Source: Chryseobacterium edaphi (GTDB lineage: Bacteria; Bacteroidota; Bacteroidia; Flavobacteriales; Weeksellaceae). From it: a DNA stretch of 64,000 bases. The notes under the pieces were generated by a model that saw only the letters and a program-made list of their open reading frames with translations, had not been told where the DNA came from and made no database searches. The translations under genes were made by a program, and so were the position numbers. This document shows positions 50,209 through 58,454 of this stretch, one piece after another. The stretch is taken from contig NZ_JAOTEM010000004.1 in assembly GCF_025628985.1 (NCBI RefSeq), positions 124,001 to 188,000 on the forward strand, read 5' to 3'. Position 1 is the stretch's first letter, and every line of letters begins with the position of its first letter.

Positions 50209-51687
50209 ATGAGTGTAGTTGCAAGACAGGGTTTTAAGTACTCCATCATTGGATATTTTGGTTTTTTAATCGGAACGATCTCGGCAATATTTATCTTCCC
50301 GAATGATTTCGAATTTTACGGAAAACTGAGATACATTTTACCTACAGCAGAAATGTTGGTTCCTTTTGTAGTACTGGGAATTTCGTATTCTAACGTGAAA
50401 TTTTTTCATAGGGTAGAAAAGGATGGTAAAAAGCAAAATATGCTTTCACTTTCGTTAGCCGCTATTCTAGTAAATTTTTGCTTATTTTCAATTGTATTTT
50501 TTATTCTTCCTCATATTTTCCCCAATTTTAAAAATACCGAAGCCTGGAAAATCAAAGAAGTCATTCTTCCGATGATTCTTTTGCTTTCGTTTTGTGCGAT
50601 TTTTAATAAGTACACTTCCAATTATAAACGGATCGTTGTTTCCAATATTTTTGATAATTTGTTTCCAAAAATTGCCAATCTGGGTGCATTTTGCCTGGTC
50701 TTTTATTTTGCTTTATCGCAACAGATTGCCTATGCTTTTTTCTTCGGAATGTTTGCTTTAATGCTTTCGGGATATATTTATTACACCAACAGATTAGAGA
50801 AAATAAATTTTGATTTCAGTACAGAATATTTCAAAAAAGATGATTTCTGGAAAGAGTTTTCAAGCTATAGTTTTTTTGGGTTTTTGGGAACTTTCGGAAA
50901 TTATTTAGCCATCAACAGTTTTATGATCGGTGAGTTTTTAGGAATGGAAGAAAACGGGATTTACTCGGTTTTGTATGCTTTGATTTCTTTAATCTCGATT
51001 CCACAGCTTGGTTTGTTTAATATTTCAGCGCCGATCATCAGTAAAAATCTTGCAGACGGAGATATGGAAGAATTGGATAGATTTCACAAAAAGACATCAC
51101 TTTCACTGTATTTTTTGGGAGCAATCTTATTCTCTTGCATCATGGTTGGATTTCCATTCCTGACACACTTCATGCCTAAAAATGGTCTTCAGTTGCAGGA
51201 ATATACTCCTGTTATCTGGATTTGGGGTTCTGCTGTTTTGATTGATCTCGCAACCGGTTTTAACGGCAACATCATTTCGCTTTCAAAGTATTACCGTTTC
51301 AATATTTTAGTCATGCTTTTACTGGCAGGATTAACGATCAGTTTAAATCTTTATTTTATTAATCATACAGATCTAAAATTGATGGGAATTGCTTTATCAA
51401 CGGCAATTTCTTTAACCACTTACAATGTTATCAAAATCATTTTTAATTATGTAATGTTCAAGGTTTCTCCGTTAAGTATTGAGATGATTTTTGTTTCGAT
51501 TATCTGCACGTTAGCAATAACGGTAGCCATTGTTCTGCCAAATTTTGACAATCAGTTTATCAACTTAGTTTACAAGCCTGCAGTTGTTCTGATACTGATT
51601 TTCATCGGAAATTACTTTACCAAAATATTTCCGGTAGAGCAATATTTGAATATGAAATTCATTAAAAGTGTACTGAAATTTAAATAG
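50209..51687 (+). CDS. Polysaccharide flippase (Wzx/MOP superfamily)
   Basis: A 492-residue protein with about 14 transmembrane segments and no large soluble domain, consistent with lipid-linked oligosaccharide flippases of the MOP superfamily. The N terminus VARQGFKYSIIGYFGFLIGTISAIFIFP is typical of Bacteroidota oligosaccharide flippases. It follows the FkbM gene and faces a glycosyltransferase gene, which it overlaps at the 3' end by 8 bp. It probably moves lipid-linked surface-glycan units to the periplasm. Confidence 0.87.
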   Translation: MSVVARQGFKYSIIGYFGFLIGTISAIFIFPNDFEFYGKLRYILPTAEMLVPFVVLGISYSNVKFFHRVEKDGKKQNMLSLSLAAILVNFCLFSIVFFILPHIFPNFKNTEAWKIKEVILPMILLLSFCAIFNKYTSNYKRIVVSNIFDNLFPKIANLGAFCLVFYFALSQQIAYAFFFGMFALMLSGYIYYTNRLEKINFDFSTEYFKKDDFWKEFSSYSFFGFLGTFGNYLAINSFMIGEFLGMEENGIYSVLYALISLISIPQLGLFNISAPIISKNLADGDMEELDRFHKKTSLSLYFLGAILFSCIMVGFPFLTHFMPKNGLQLQEYTPVIWIWGSAVLIDLATGFNGNIISLSKYYRFNILVMLLLAGLTISLNLYFINHTDLKLMGIALSTAISLTTYNVIKIIFNYVMFKVSPLSIEMIFVSIICTLAITVAIVLPNFDNQFINLVYKPAVVLILIFIGNYFTKIFPVEQYLNMKFIKSVLKFK

Positions 51688-52726
51688 AAACCAACTGATT
51701 TAAAAGCACTTCTGCATCTTTCTGAATTTTTTCTCTGCTAAAATCTTTCTGAAAATCATATTGAAAATTTTTCAGTTTTAAAAACTGTTCAATCACATTT
51801 TCTTCTTCAGGAATGATAAAATCAAGTTTTGAAGAATAGTTTTTCGGAAAAACTGCGGGTTTACCATATTTAATCGCATCACCTAAGTTTCCGGTCATTT
51901 TTGTTTTTCCGTAGATTTCTTTGTTGCTGAAAAATTCGGCTTCCTCCTGAATCGGACACCAGAGAACATCCGCCTTTCGCATCCATTCGTCAAAAATTTC
52001 GGCAGAAACTCTTTCTGAGAAATAGATTGTTTTAATATTTTCCGGAAGATTTTTATCTAAATTTTCAAGATCTTTAAGTTCATGACCTTTTGCTTTTCCC
52101 AGAAAAACAAAGGTAAACTGATCTTCGGTTTTTAAATTCCGGATGATATCTAAAACCTTTTTATAATCTCTCCTTTTCTGAGAAACCCCGCCAGGAATAA
52201 CAATGGTGAAAATCTTATCCCTAATTTTATCAACCGACTTTGTATAGAAAAGCGGTAAAAACTCAAGCTTATCAGAAGATAATTCCTGATCAAGAACCAA
52301 GTGATACTTTGCCTTTGCGTAGGTTTTGTCTGCATAATACAAACCTTCTTTCCACCATAATTTCAGTCTGTAAATCAAATAATTTTTAAAAATATTTTTA
52401 ATTAAATCTGATTTTGAAATCTTAGAAAAATTCAAATTATGAATAATAACCGAAGTATTATATTTCTCGCTTATGGCTAAAAAAGTATTGAAATAACGGT
52501 GAACGGTTCCAATAATAATCAAATCATAGTTTTTTGTTGACAGCTGATCCAGAATCATCGATGAATCTGATTGGTGTACCACATTGCCATTTTCCTGAAT
52601 TTGATTTTTAATCTTTTCCGACAAATAATAATCCACAGAAAATGCTTTGGAATCTTGCATCAAATCCATAAAATCCTGCGCAATTTCTGCGTGGGTGTCA
52701 ATTTCTATGTAGGCTATGTTTTTCAA
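51680..52726 (-). CDS. Probable glycosyltransferase (GT-B fold)
   Basis: A 348-residue protein with a GT-B-like organisation. The C-terminal half has a sugar-nucleotide region (IVIPGGVSQKRRDYKKVLDIIRNL, TFVFLGKAKG, DVLWCPIQEEAEFFSN, TGNLGDAIKYGKPAVFP). The N-terminal half is a Rossmann-like acceptor domain. The start must be TTG at 52726 (reading MKNIAYIEID). The stop overlaps the converging flippase by 8 bp. No close family name is safe, and specificity is unknown. Confidence 0.75.
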   Translation of the reverse strand: MKNIAYIEIDTHAEIAQDFMDLMQDSKAFSVDYYLSEKIKNQIQENGNVVHQSDSSMILDQLSTKNYDLIIIGTVHRYFNTFLAISEKYNTSVIIHNLNFSKISKSDLIKNIFKNYLIYRLKLWWKEGLYYADKTYAKAKYHLVLDQELSSDKLEFLPLFYTKSVDKIRDKIFTIVIPGGVSQKRRDYKKVLDIIRNLKTEDQFTFVFLGKAKGHELKDLENLDKNLPENIKTIYFSERVSAEIFDEWMRKADVLWCPIQEEAEFFSNKEIYGKTKMTGNLGDAIKYGKPAVFPKNYSSKLDFIIPEEENVIEQFLKLKNFQYDFQKDFSREKIQKDAEVLLNQLVSI

Positions 52727-52829
52727 GTCAGGTAAATTAAGTTTTAGATAAAGCCAAATCAGCTTTAATTTATATTTTGAACGCGCTTCCTTCGGCTAGA
52801 TCAGGATGATATTCCCAACTTATTGGAAT

Positions 52830-53684
52830 TTACAGTTTAAACCATTTCTTTTTGAACATATTCCATCGCTGCTCATTAATCACTTTTTGTTCGTTTTTCG
52901 AAATCTTCAATTCGAGATTTTGAGATTTACACTTTTCGTACGAACCGACAATTTGAAAGAGAAAACCTGGTGATTTCAATTTCATCGCTTCTTTTCCCGC
53001 AGCAACATAAGTAAGAAAACGGTTTAATCCTAAAAAATAAAAATATCTGCCGTAGTAATCTGCAGGTTTTATCGTATAATCGGCACCTTTTACTTTGATT
53101 AATTTCACATGCAGTTCAGGTAAAACAATTTCTTCCCAACCTAAATTTTTAAGTAAAATAGAATCAATATTGTCCCAACCTAAGGTTTCCCTTAAACCGC
53201 CAATCGCTTCAAAACATTCTTTTCGATAAGCTTTCATTGGGCCGCGAACGTGATGTCTATTTGAATTTCCTTCATACACCCAATTTCCATTTTGTTCAAC
53301 ATACAGCAGACCTCCAACCAGTCCATAGCTGGGATTACTGACGAATGCTTTCTCCACTTCAGAAAGATAGTTGTCATTTAAAATAATATCAGCATCAAAC
53401 TTACAGATAATATCAAAATCATTGATATTCTGAGTTTTCAAACCGTTTTTAAATGCGCTGACCACTTTAGAACCAGGCTGATGAGCAGATTTCTCAAGAT
53501 TAACTGTCTCAAAACGAGGATCTGTATCTGTATAATTTTTGATAACCTCAGATGTTCTATCCGTAGAACCATCGTTCACAATTATTACATTAAAATCTTT
53601 AAAACTCTGTTGCTGTAAAGAATCTAAGGTAAATGGAAGATTATGCTCTTCGTTGTGCGCAGGAATAATGATTAAAAATTTCAA
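52830..53684 (-). CDS. Glycosyltransferase family 2
   Basis: A 284-residue GT-A enzyme. It opens MKFLIIIPAHNEEHNLPFTLDSL, with the donor-binding NDGSTDRTSEVI and the metal-binding FDADIILND (DxD-type), and an acceptor region GLRETLGWDNIDSILLKNLGW. One GT-A domain and no membrane segments. It likely adds a sugar to surface glycans. It is on the opposite strand to the flippase, next to the other glycosyltransferase. Confidence 0.9.
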   Translation of the reverse strand: MKFLIIIPAHNEEHNLPFTLDSLQQQSFKDFNVIIVNDGSTDRTSEVIKNYTDTDPRFETVNLEKSAHQPGSKVVSAFKNGLKTQNINDFDIICKFDADIILNDNYLSEVEKAFVSNPSYGLVGGLLYVEQNGNWVYEGNSNRHHVRGPMKAYRKECFEAIGGLRETLGWDNIDSILLKNLGWEEIVLPELHVKLIKVKGADYTIKPADYYGRYFYFLGLNRFLTYVAAGKEAMKLKSPGFLFQIVGSYEKCKSQNLELKISKNEQKVINEQRWNMFKKKWFKL

Positions 53685-53748
53685 TTCTATATTTGAATTA
53701 GTGAGAAATAAAATACTGATTATGAACAGAGTAAATTTAAATTACCAA

Positions 53749-55149
53749 TTATTTATTGTGCGGTTTCAGCATATTTCTCGGATCAAGAATTTCATCTAAT
53801 TGCTCCTGAGAAAGCAGATTTTTCTCCAAAACCAAATTGTAAACACTTTGTCCTGTCGCAAGAGCTTCTTTAGCGATCTGCGTTGACTGTTTATAACCGA
53901 TGTAAGGATTCAGAGCGGTTACGATTCCGATACTGTGTTTGACCATATTTAGACACACTTCTCTGTTAGCTGTAATTCCTACAACACATTTCTCACGAAG
54001 CGTATCAAGAGCATTGCAGAGGAAATGAATATTCTCCATGATGGCGTGAGAAAGCACGGGTTCCATTACATTTAACTGCAATTGTCCAGCTTCTGCGGCA
54101 AAAGTCACCGTCAAATCGTTTCCAATCACTTTAAAGCAAACCTGATTCACGACTTCCGGAATAACCGGATTTACTTTTCCGGGCATAATGGACGATCCCG
54201 GCTGCATCGGCGGTAAATTGATTTCTGATAAACCTGCTCTCGGTCCTGAAGATAACAATCTTAAATCATTACATATTTTTGAAAGCTTTAAAGCCAAACG
54301 TTTCATCGCTGAAGAATAAATCACATAAGAACCTGTATCGGGTGTAGCTTCTACCAAATCCGGAGCAGAAACGACAGGATATCCTGTGATTTCAGCTAAA
54401 TTTTTAGCACAAAGCGTCGCATAACCAATTGGAGCATTAATTCCCGTGCCGATCGCCGTTGCACCCATGTTAACCTCAACAAAAAGATTGGCGTTGTTAT
54501 TCAGTTTTGAAATATCTTCTTCAAGTGTCGCAGCAAATGCTTCAAACTCCTGCCCCATTGTCATCGGAACAGCGTCCTGAAGCTGTGTTCGTCCCATTTT
54601 GATTACATCCTGAAACTCTACACCTTTTGCACGGAAGGCTTCAACGATTTTTTTCAGCTTTTCAACTAAGGTTTCATTCATCTGCAGCAATCCCATTTTG
54701 ATCGCCGTGGGGTAAGCATCGTTCGTAGACTGTGAAAGATTGATATGATCATTGGGCGAACAAAATTCGTATTCGCCCTTATTTTTTCCTAATTTTTCTA
54801 AAACTCTGTTGGCGATTACTTCGTTCGCATTCATGTTGATAGAAGTTCCGGCACCACCCTGAATCATATCAACAGGAAATTCGGTATGAAACAATCCGCC
54901 AATCAATTCATCGCAGGTTTCAGCGATTTTAAAATATAAATCCTGATCGAGTAAACCTAATTCATAATTGGTTTTTGCGGCAGCTTTTTTCACGAAAGCC
55001 AAACCTTTTATAAATTCGTGGTAAGAAGAAAGAAGCTGACCCGATATTTTAAAATTATCGATTGCCCGCTGCGTCTGAACTCCGTAATATGCTTCTAAAG
55101 GAACATTGAGAACACCCAATAAGTCACTTTCCTGTCTGAAATTTTCCAT
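53749..55149 (-). CDS. aspA: Aspartate ammonia-lyase
   Basis: A 466-residue lyase converting L-aspartate to fumarate and ammonia. Superfamily signature: GSSIMPGKVNPVIPE (about 317-331). N-terminal region MENFRQESDLLGVLNVPLEAYYGVQTQRA and TSINMNANEVIANR are characteristic of aspartase versus fumarase. Length fits. It is a single-gene unit between glycosyltransferase and amidase genes. Confidence 0.95.
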   Translation of the reverse strand: MENFRQESDLLGVLNVPLEAYYGVQTQRAIDNFKISGQLLSSYHEFIKGLAFVKKAAAKTNYELGLLDQDLYFKIAETCDELIGGLFHTEFPVDMIQGGAGTSINMNANEVIANRVLEKLGKNKGEYEFCSPNDHINLSQSTNDAYPTAIKMGLLQMNETLVEKLKKIVEAFRAKGVEFQDVIKMGRTQLQDAVPMTMGQEFEAFAATLEEDISKLNNNANLFVEVNMGATAIGTGINAPIGYATLCAKNLAEITGYPVVSAPDLVEATPDTGSYVIYSSAMKRLALKLSKICNDLRLLSSGPRAGLSEINLPPMQPGSSIMPGKVNPVIPEVVNQVCFKVIGNDLTVTFAAEAGQLQLNVMEPVLSHAIMENIHFLCNALDTLREKCVVGITANREVCLNMVKHSIGIVTALNPYIGYKQSTQIAKEALATGQSVYNLVLEKNLLSQEQLDEILDPRNMLKPHNK

Positions 55150-55187
55150 TAAAATATTTGTAACAGTTTAATTTATTTAAATGATAA

Positions 55188-55213
55188 AAAACGCACCATT
55201 GAGAGATGCGTTT
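55188..55213 (-). terminator. Terminator of the amidase gene
   Basis: AAACGCA and TGCGTTT stem, followed by a T run on the minus strand, directly after the amidase stop. Confidence 0.75.
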
Positions 55214-55218
55214 AAAAT

Positions 55219-56244
55219 TTATTTTGTTGGATATTTTTGATTCAACGACTGCAAAATTGCCCATGTTTCAGCATCCAAAACTCCGTTATAATTTTGCGGT
55301 CTGAAATGATACTGCAATGCCTCAATTGTTTTTTTTGTGGCATCATCCCATTTTCCGTTGGGTAAAATATCGTAACCAAATTTCTGTAAAGCAGTCTGCA
55401 CTACAAAAATAAAAGACGGTTCGTTATATTTAACTTCAATATCAGTTTGTGCTAAAGTTAAAAAGTTCTGTTTTGCCATTTCGTCGTACCACATACCAAT
55501 CTGATATTCGTCGTACAATTTTTTCCAAGGGAAAAGCGGTCCCGGATCTTGCTTTCTTGTCGGAGCAATATCCGAATGCGCCAAAACATTGGTAGCGGGA
55601 ATATTATATCTCGTCACGATATCTTTTGCCAGAGCCGCTACTTTTTTAATCTGATCATCACTGAATGGTTCAAAGTTTTTCATTCCAGCTGCATCCGCTT
55701 TGTAACCCATGTTTACGATTTCAATCCCGATCGAAGTGTCATTAAGATTTTTATCAGAACGCCAAGCGCTTACTCCGGCGTGATATGAACGTTTGTTTTC
55801 GTCTACTAACTGATAAATTTCGTTATCGCCTAAATTATTTACTAAATAATGCGCGCTTACCGATTGTTTTGTAAGAACTTCAACAGATTTATCGTCAGGT
55901 AAAACCGTGTAATGTAAAATAAGATATTTTTGTCTGAAATTTTGTGCAATTGCAGGAAAATGAGTTTTCACTACTTTGTAACCAGCCGGTTTTGCAGAAA
56001 CGATAGATCCGTAACTTATGGTATTGTCATTTTTAGTAATGTCTGCAATATTTGTTCTGAAAAATTCTACGCCGTGTTCGGTTTCTACTTCAGTTTTATT
56101 TTTGTCTGAATTTTGAGCATTAACTGCAGTTTTTGTTTGTGTTGTAGCTGTTCTTGGCTTGTAAGTACTTTTCTTTACATTTTTTTGCGAAGTACACGAA
56201 AAAACGAGAGTACTTAAGCCGATGATATATAATGTTTTACGCAT
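55219..56244 (-). CDS. N-acetylmuramoyl-L-alanine amidase (AmiD-like lipoprotein)
   Basis: A 341-residue amidase with a lipoprotein signal (MRKTLYIIGLSTLVFSC). The amidase_2 domain (about 95-270) has the zinc ligands in LILHYTVLP (first His), AHSDIAPTRKQDPGPLFPW (second His and Asp) and the intervening HAGVSAW. A C-terminal peptidoglycan-binding domain (about 285-335) follows (QTALQKFGYDILPNGKWDDATKKTIEALQYHF). It probably cleaves the link between MurNAc and the peptide in turnover or recycling, at the outer membrane. Confidence 0.94.
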   Translation of the reverse strand: MRKTLYIIGLSTLVFSCTSQKNVKKSTYKPRTATTQTKTAVNAQNSDKNKTEVETEHGVEFFRTNIADITKNDNTISYGSIVSAKPAGYKVVKTHFPAIAQNFRQKYLILHYTVLPDDKSVEVLTKQSVSAHYLVNNLGDNEIYQLVDENKRSYHAGVSAWRSDKNLNDTSIGIEIVNMGYKADAAGMKNFEPFSDDQIKKVAALAKDIVTRYNIPATNVLAHSDIAPTRKQDPGPLFPWKKLYDEYQIGMWYDEMAKQNFLTLAQTDIEVKYNEPSFIFVVQTALQKFGYDILPNGKWDDATKKTIEALQYHFRPQNYNGVLDAETWAILQSLNQKYPTK

Positions 56245-56304
56245 TAGTTTACTTTTTTAACTGATTATTCCCTCAAAAATACACAATTTTTTTCTGAAAA
56301 TTAT

Positions 56305-56335
56305 TTGGTAAATAAGGAAATGTATTCTATATTTG
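56305..56335 (+). promoter_or_regulatory. Promoter of the tRNA-Ser-Pro-Arg cluster
   Basis: TTG (56305-56307), 20-bp spacer, TATATTTG (56328-56335): a full Bacteroidota promoter, 45 bp before tRNA-Ser. Confidence 0.75.
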
Positions 56336-56380
56336 CACTCGCAATAACGGAATAGCGATCATTCAAAAAACGTTATAACA

Positions 56381-56467
56381 GGAGAGTTGCCTGAGAGGCC
56401 GAAAGGACATGTTTGCTAAACATGCGTACTGGTAACGGTACCAAGGGTTCGAATCCCTTACTCTCCG
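56381..56467 (+). tRNA. tRNA-Ser (GCT)
   Basis: An 87-nt class II tRNA. Acceptor GGAGAGT/ACTCTCC, anticodon loop TTGCTAA (anticodon GCT, read as Ser for AGC/AGU), a long variable arm (CGTACTGGTAACGGTACC) and T loop GGTTCGAATCC. No CCA encoded. Confidence 0.96.
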
Positions 56468-56481
56468 CAGCAAGAAAAATT

Positions 56482-56556
56482 CGGGGCGTAGCGTAGTCCG
56501 GTCATCGCGCCTGGTTTGGGACCAGGAGGTCGCAGGTTCGAATCCTGCCGCCCCGA
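56482..56556 (+). tRNA. tRNA-Pro (TGG), copy A
   Basis: 75 nt. Acceptor CGGGGCG/CGCCCCG, discriminator A, anticodon loop TTTGGGA (anticodon TGG), T loop GGTTCGAATCC. It is 14 bp after tRNA-Ser. Confidence 0.96.
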
Positions 56557-56587
56557 CTGTTTTAGTAATTTTCTCAAAATTACAAAT

Positions 56588-56661
56588 GGGTGCGTAGCTC
56601 AGCTGGATAGAGCATCTGCCTTCTAAGCAGACGGTCTCAGGTTCGAATCCTGACGCGCTCA
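56588..56661 (+). tRNA. tRNA-Arg (TCT), copy A
   Basis: 74 nt. Acceptor GGGTGCG with CGCGCTC (two G-U pairs), anticodon loop CTTCTAA (anticodon TCT), T loop GGTTCGAATCC. The last tRNA of the cluster. Confidence 0.96.
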
Positions 56662-56701
56662 CTAAAAAAGAGAAATCAATATTTGGTTTCTCTTTTTTAG
56701 T
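56661..56701. terminator. Terminator of the tRNA-Ser-Pro-Arg cluster
   Basis: Perfect 15-bp inverted repeat: ACTAAAAAAGAGAAA (56661-56675) and TTTCTCTTTTTTAGT (56687-56701), directly abutting tRNA-Arg. Confidence 0.85.
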
Positions 56702-56776
56702 TTAAACAACAATTCTTTTCTGGCACATACTTTATTGAAAAATATTACACTAAGTATTCTGAGAAGTTAAAATCTT

Positions 56777-57147
56777 TCAATACCAAATTTGAAATCCATT
56801 AATTTTAAATTCTGATTTTAAGAAAATGTATTTAGTATCTATTCTTAAACACTTCTGAGAATTTTTTATATAAATGGTTTTATTTTGGAAAAAGAAAAAA
56901 CCATCTTTCCTAACATTAAAATCACAGTGATCAACATTCATTTTTATTAATTCAGCCTGCAAACTTTCGCCAATATTTTCAATTCCGTTTTTGGAGTAGT
57001 TCTTACTGGAAGTATGTTCTAAATTTTGAATATCTTTTATTTTTAATTTTGAGAAGACTTCAGATAATTTTTTTCAATATTGAAATTAATAATAAATGAT
57101 GCTGAAATTATAATGACCAACGAAAATCTTATTAATATTTTTTTCAT
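56777..57147 (-). pseudogene. Frameshifted gene for a small exported protein
   Basis: The start at 57147 reads MKKILIRFSLVIIISASF, a signal-peptide-like N terminus, and continues for about 34 codons to a stop. Directly after an AAAAAAA run near 57070, another frame reads on without a break: LSEVFSKLKIKDIQNLEH and on to FKINGFQIWY at 56777. The total length (371 bases) is one short of a multiple of three, so a single missing base in the run would explain it. It could be a genuine pseudogene or a homopolymer sequencing error. The restored protein, about 123 residues, is not recognised. Confidence 0.6.
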
Positions 57148-57261
57148 TTTGAAACGAGATAAATAAATGATTCTCAGCAAGGTAAATGTAATAATAAAAA
57201 CAATTTAAAATCTTAACAAAAACTTATTTTACATTTTATTTTTTAATTACAAAAAAAACTC

Positions 57262-57269
57262 TATCTTTG
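57262..57269 (+). promoter_or_regulatory. -7 promoter element (TATCTTTG) of the second tRNA-Pro/Arg pair
   Basis: Match to TAnnTTTG, 45 bp before tRNA-Pro copy B. This differs from copy A, whose promoter lies before tRNA-Ser. Confidence 0.55.
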
Positions 57270-57314
57270 CACCCACAAAAAACAAGGTAATATTTGTTTT
57301 AGATGACCTTCAAT

Positions 57315-57389
57315 CGGGGCGTAGCGTAGTCCGGTCATCGCGCCTGGTTTGGGACCAGGAGGTCGCAGGTTCGAATCCTGCCGCCCCGA
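57315..57389 (+). tRNA. tRNA-Pro (TGG), copy B
   Basis: Identical in sequence to copy A: same acceptor stem, TGG anticodon and T loop. Confidence 0.96.
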
Positions 57390-57420
57390 CTGTTTTAGTA
57401 ATTTTCTCAAAATTACAAAT

Positions 57421-57494
57421 GGGTGCGTAGCTCAGCTGGATAGAGCATCTGCCTTCTAAGCAGACGGTCTCAGGTTCGAATCCTGACGCGCTCA
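57421..57494 (+). tRNA. tRNA-Arg (TCT), copy B
   Basis: Identical in sequence to copy A; 31 bp after tRNA-Pro copy B, as in copy A. Confidence 0.96.
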
Positions 57495-57501
57495 CTTTAA
57501 G

Positions 57502-57526
57502 CTCACAATTTCTTGTGAGTTTTTTT
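57502..57526 (+). terminator. Terminator of the second tRNA pair
   Basis: CTCACAA-TTTC-TTGTGAG perfect 7-bp stem followed by T7, 8 bp past tRNA-Arg copy B. Confidence 0.85.
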
Positions 57527-57659
57527 ATTTTAATATCATTAATTATTGAAATAACATTTCCTTGTTTCCAATCTCAATAATTAAATTATCTTTCTGGTTT
57601 CTGATAATGTGAGTATCTTTAATTAACCATTAATCAGGATTTATAGATTTTAGATTTAA

Positions 57660-57980
57660 TCAGAACCATAAATTTGTAAAGTATTTTGCGAAAAGTTTCA
57701 ACCCTTTATCAACTTTATTATTAATATCCTCTAATTCTAATTGATCAAAACGATCTGGGTAGCAATGATACTCAAAAGGAATAATCATTTCGCTTAAGAT
57801 TTCGCTCCAATATTTTTCTTTTTCTTTAAAAGAAGTAGTTTTAGAAAAAAAATCAACATCTGAAAAATCAGGAACAGATGGTGCTTTTTTACTATCAACA
57901 GCATCTTTAAACTCTTTCAATCTTGGATAAATAAGATATGAAAGAGTATACTTACAATCATAAAGTTCTCCTTTTGTCAT
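57660..57980 (-). CDS. Hypothetical protein, phage-protein-like
   Basis: A 106-residue acidic protein from ATG 57980 (MTKGELYDCKYTLSYLIYPRLKEFK). It ends YWSEILSEMIIPFEY... and GLKLFAKYFTNLWF, a layout (conserved W-x-x-IL-x-x-MI and G-x-x-LFxKYFxxLW) also seen in small proteins of phages and integrated elements. That likeness is from memory of the pattern and not confirmed. It has no signal peptide. A transcript from upstream must pass a terminator at 57993-58022, so it may have its own promoter. Function unknown. Confidence 0.6.
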   Translation of the reverse strand: MTKGELYDCKYTLSYLIYPRLKEFKDAVDSKKAPSVPDFSDVDFFSKTTSFKEKEKYWSEILSEMIIPFEYHCYPDRFDQLELEDINNKVDKGLKLFAKYFTNLWF

Positions 57981-57992
57981 GCTCTTAAAATT

Positions 57993-58022
57993 AAAAACCA
58001 CTGTAAATATAGAGTGGTTTTT
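57993..58022 (-). terminator. Terminator of the 58046 lipoprotein gene
   Basis: AAAAACCACT and AGTGGTTTTT, 10-bp stem, 24 bp past the lipoprotein stop on the minus strand. Confidence 0.75.
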
Positions 58023-58045
58023 AGTTATACTAATAAAATACTATT

Positions 58046-58447
58046 TTAACTTAAACAATCTTTAACCCAACATCTTTTTGAGATAAACATCAATCTCAAA
58101 ATTTTTCTTGTTAATTCTTCGTTGCGTACATATTTACCAACTCTATATACGACGCCGTTTGAGTATGTGAAAATCATATCAGTTTTTTTTCCGCTCAAAA
58201 ATATTTCTAAATATCCATAATTATGACTGATCACTATATTTTCTCCCTCTGAGAAATTATTGATCGTTTCACAAATAAAAATTCGGTCATTACTCGTTAC
58301 ATCCATATAATCTACTCCCCCATTTTCTGCATACCATCTATTTTCTATATGAATACTGGAATTTTCACAATCAATTATTGTTTTTCCGCATCCAATCAGA
58401 GAAATAAGCAGCAATATAAAAAATAAAGAAACGACTCCAGCTTTCAT
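58046..58447 (-). CDS. Hypothetical lipoprotein
   Basis: A 133-residue protein with signal and lipobox (MKAGVVSLFFILLLISLIGC). Mature part is unrecognised: IDCENSSIHIENRWYAENGGVDYMD..., several charged beta-like strands and a basic C terminus (RLMFISKRCWVKDC) with two more cysteines. It is 7 bp after the SH3-containing gene, so the two are probably co-transcribed. Confidence 0.65.
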   Translation of the reverse strand: MKAGVVSLFFILLLISLIGCGKTIIDCENSSIHIENRWYAENGGVDYMDVTSNDRIFICETINNFSEGENIVISHNYGYLEIFLSGKKTDMIFTYSNGVVYRVGKYVRNEELTRKILRLMFISKRCWVKDCLS

Positions 58448-58454
58448 ATTTAAA

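Larger units (their letters stand above)
56481..56663 (+). repeat. 183-bp tRNA-Pro/tRNA-Arg duplication, copy A
   Basis: Identical, base for base as far as I can read, to 57314-57496. It covers both tRNA genes and the spacer between them. Confidence 0.92.
57314..57496 (+). repeat. 183-bp tRNA-Pro/tRNA-Arg duplication, copy B
   Basis: Identical to 56481-56663. The flanks differ on both sides, so the duplicated unit has defined ends. Confidence 0.92.

Noticed and set aside
56363..56662. Minus-strand reading frame of about 100 codons giving GFEPATSWSQTRR-type sequence
   Set aside because: It is the translation of tRNA-Ser, tRNA-Pro and tRNA-Arg in reverse, a well-known false protein. The same applies to 57310-57495.
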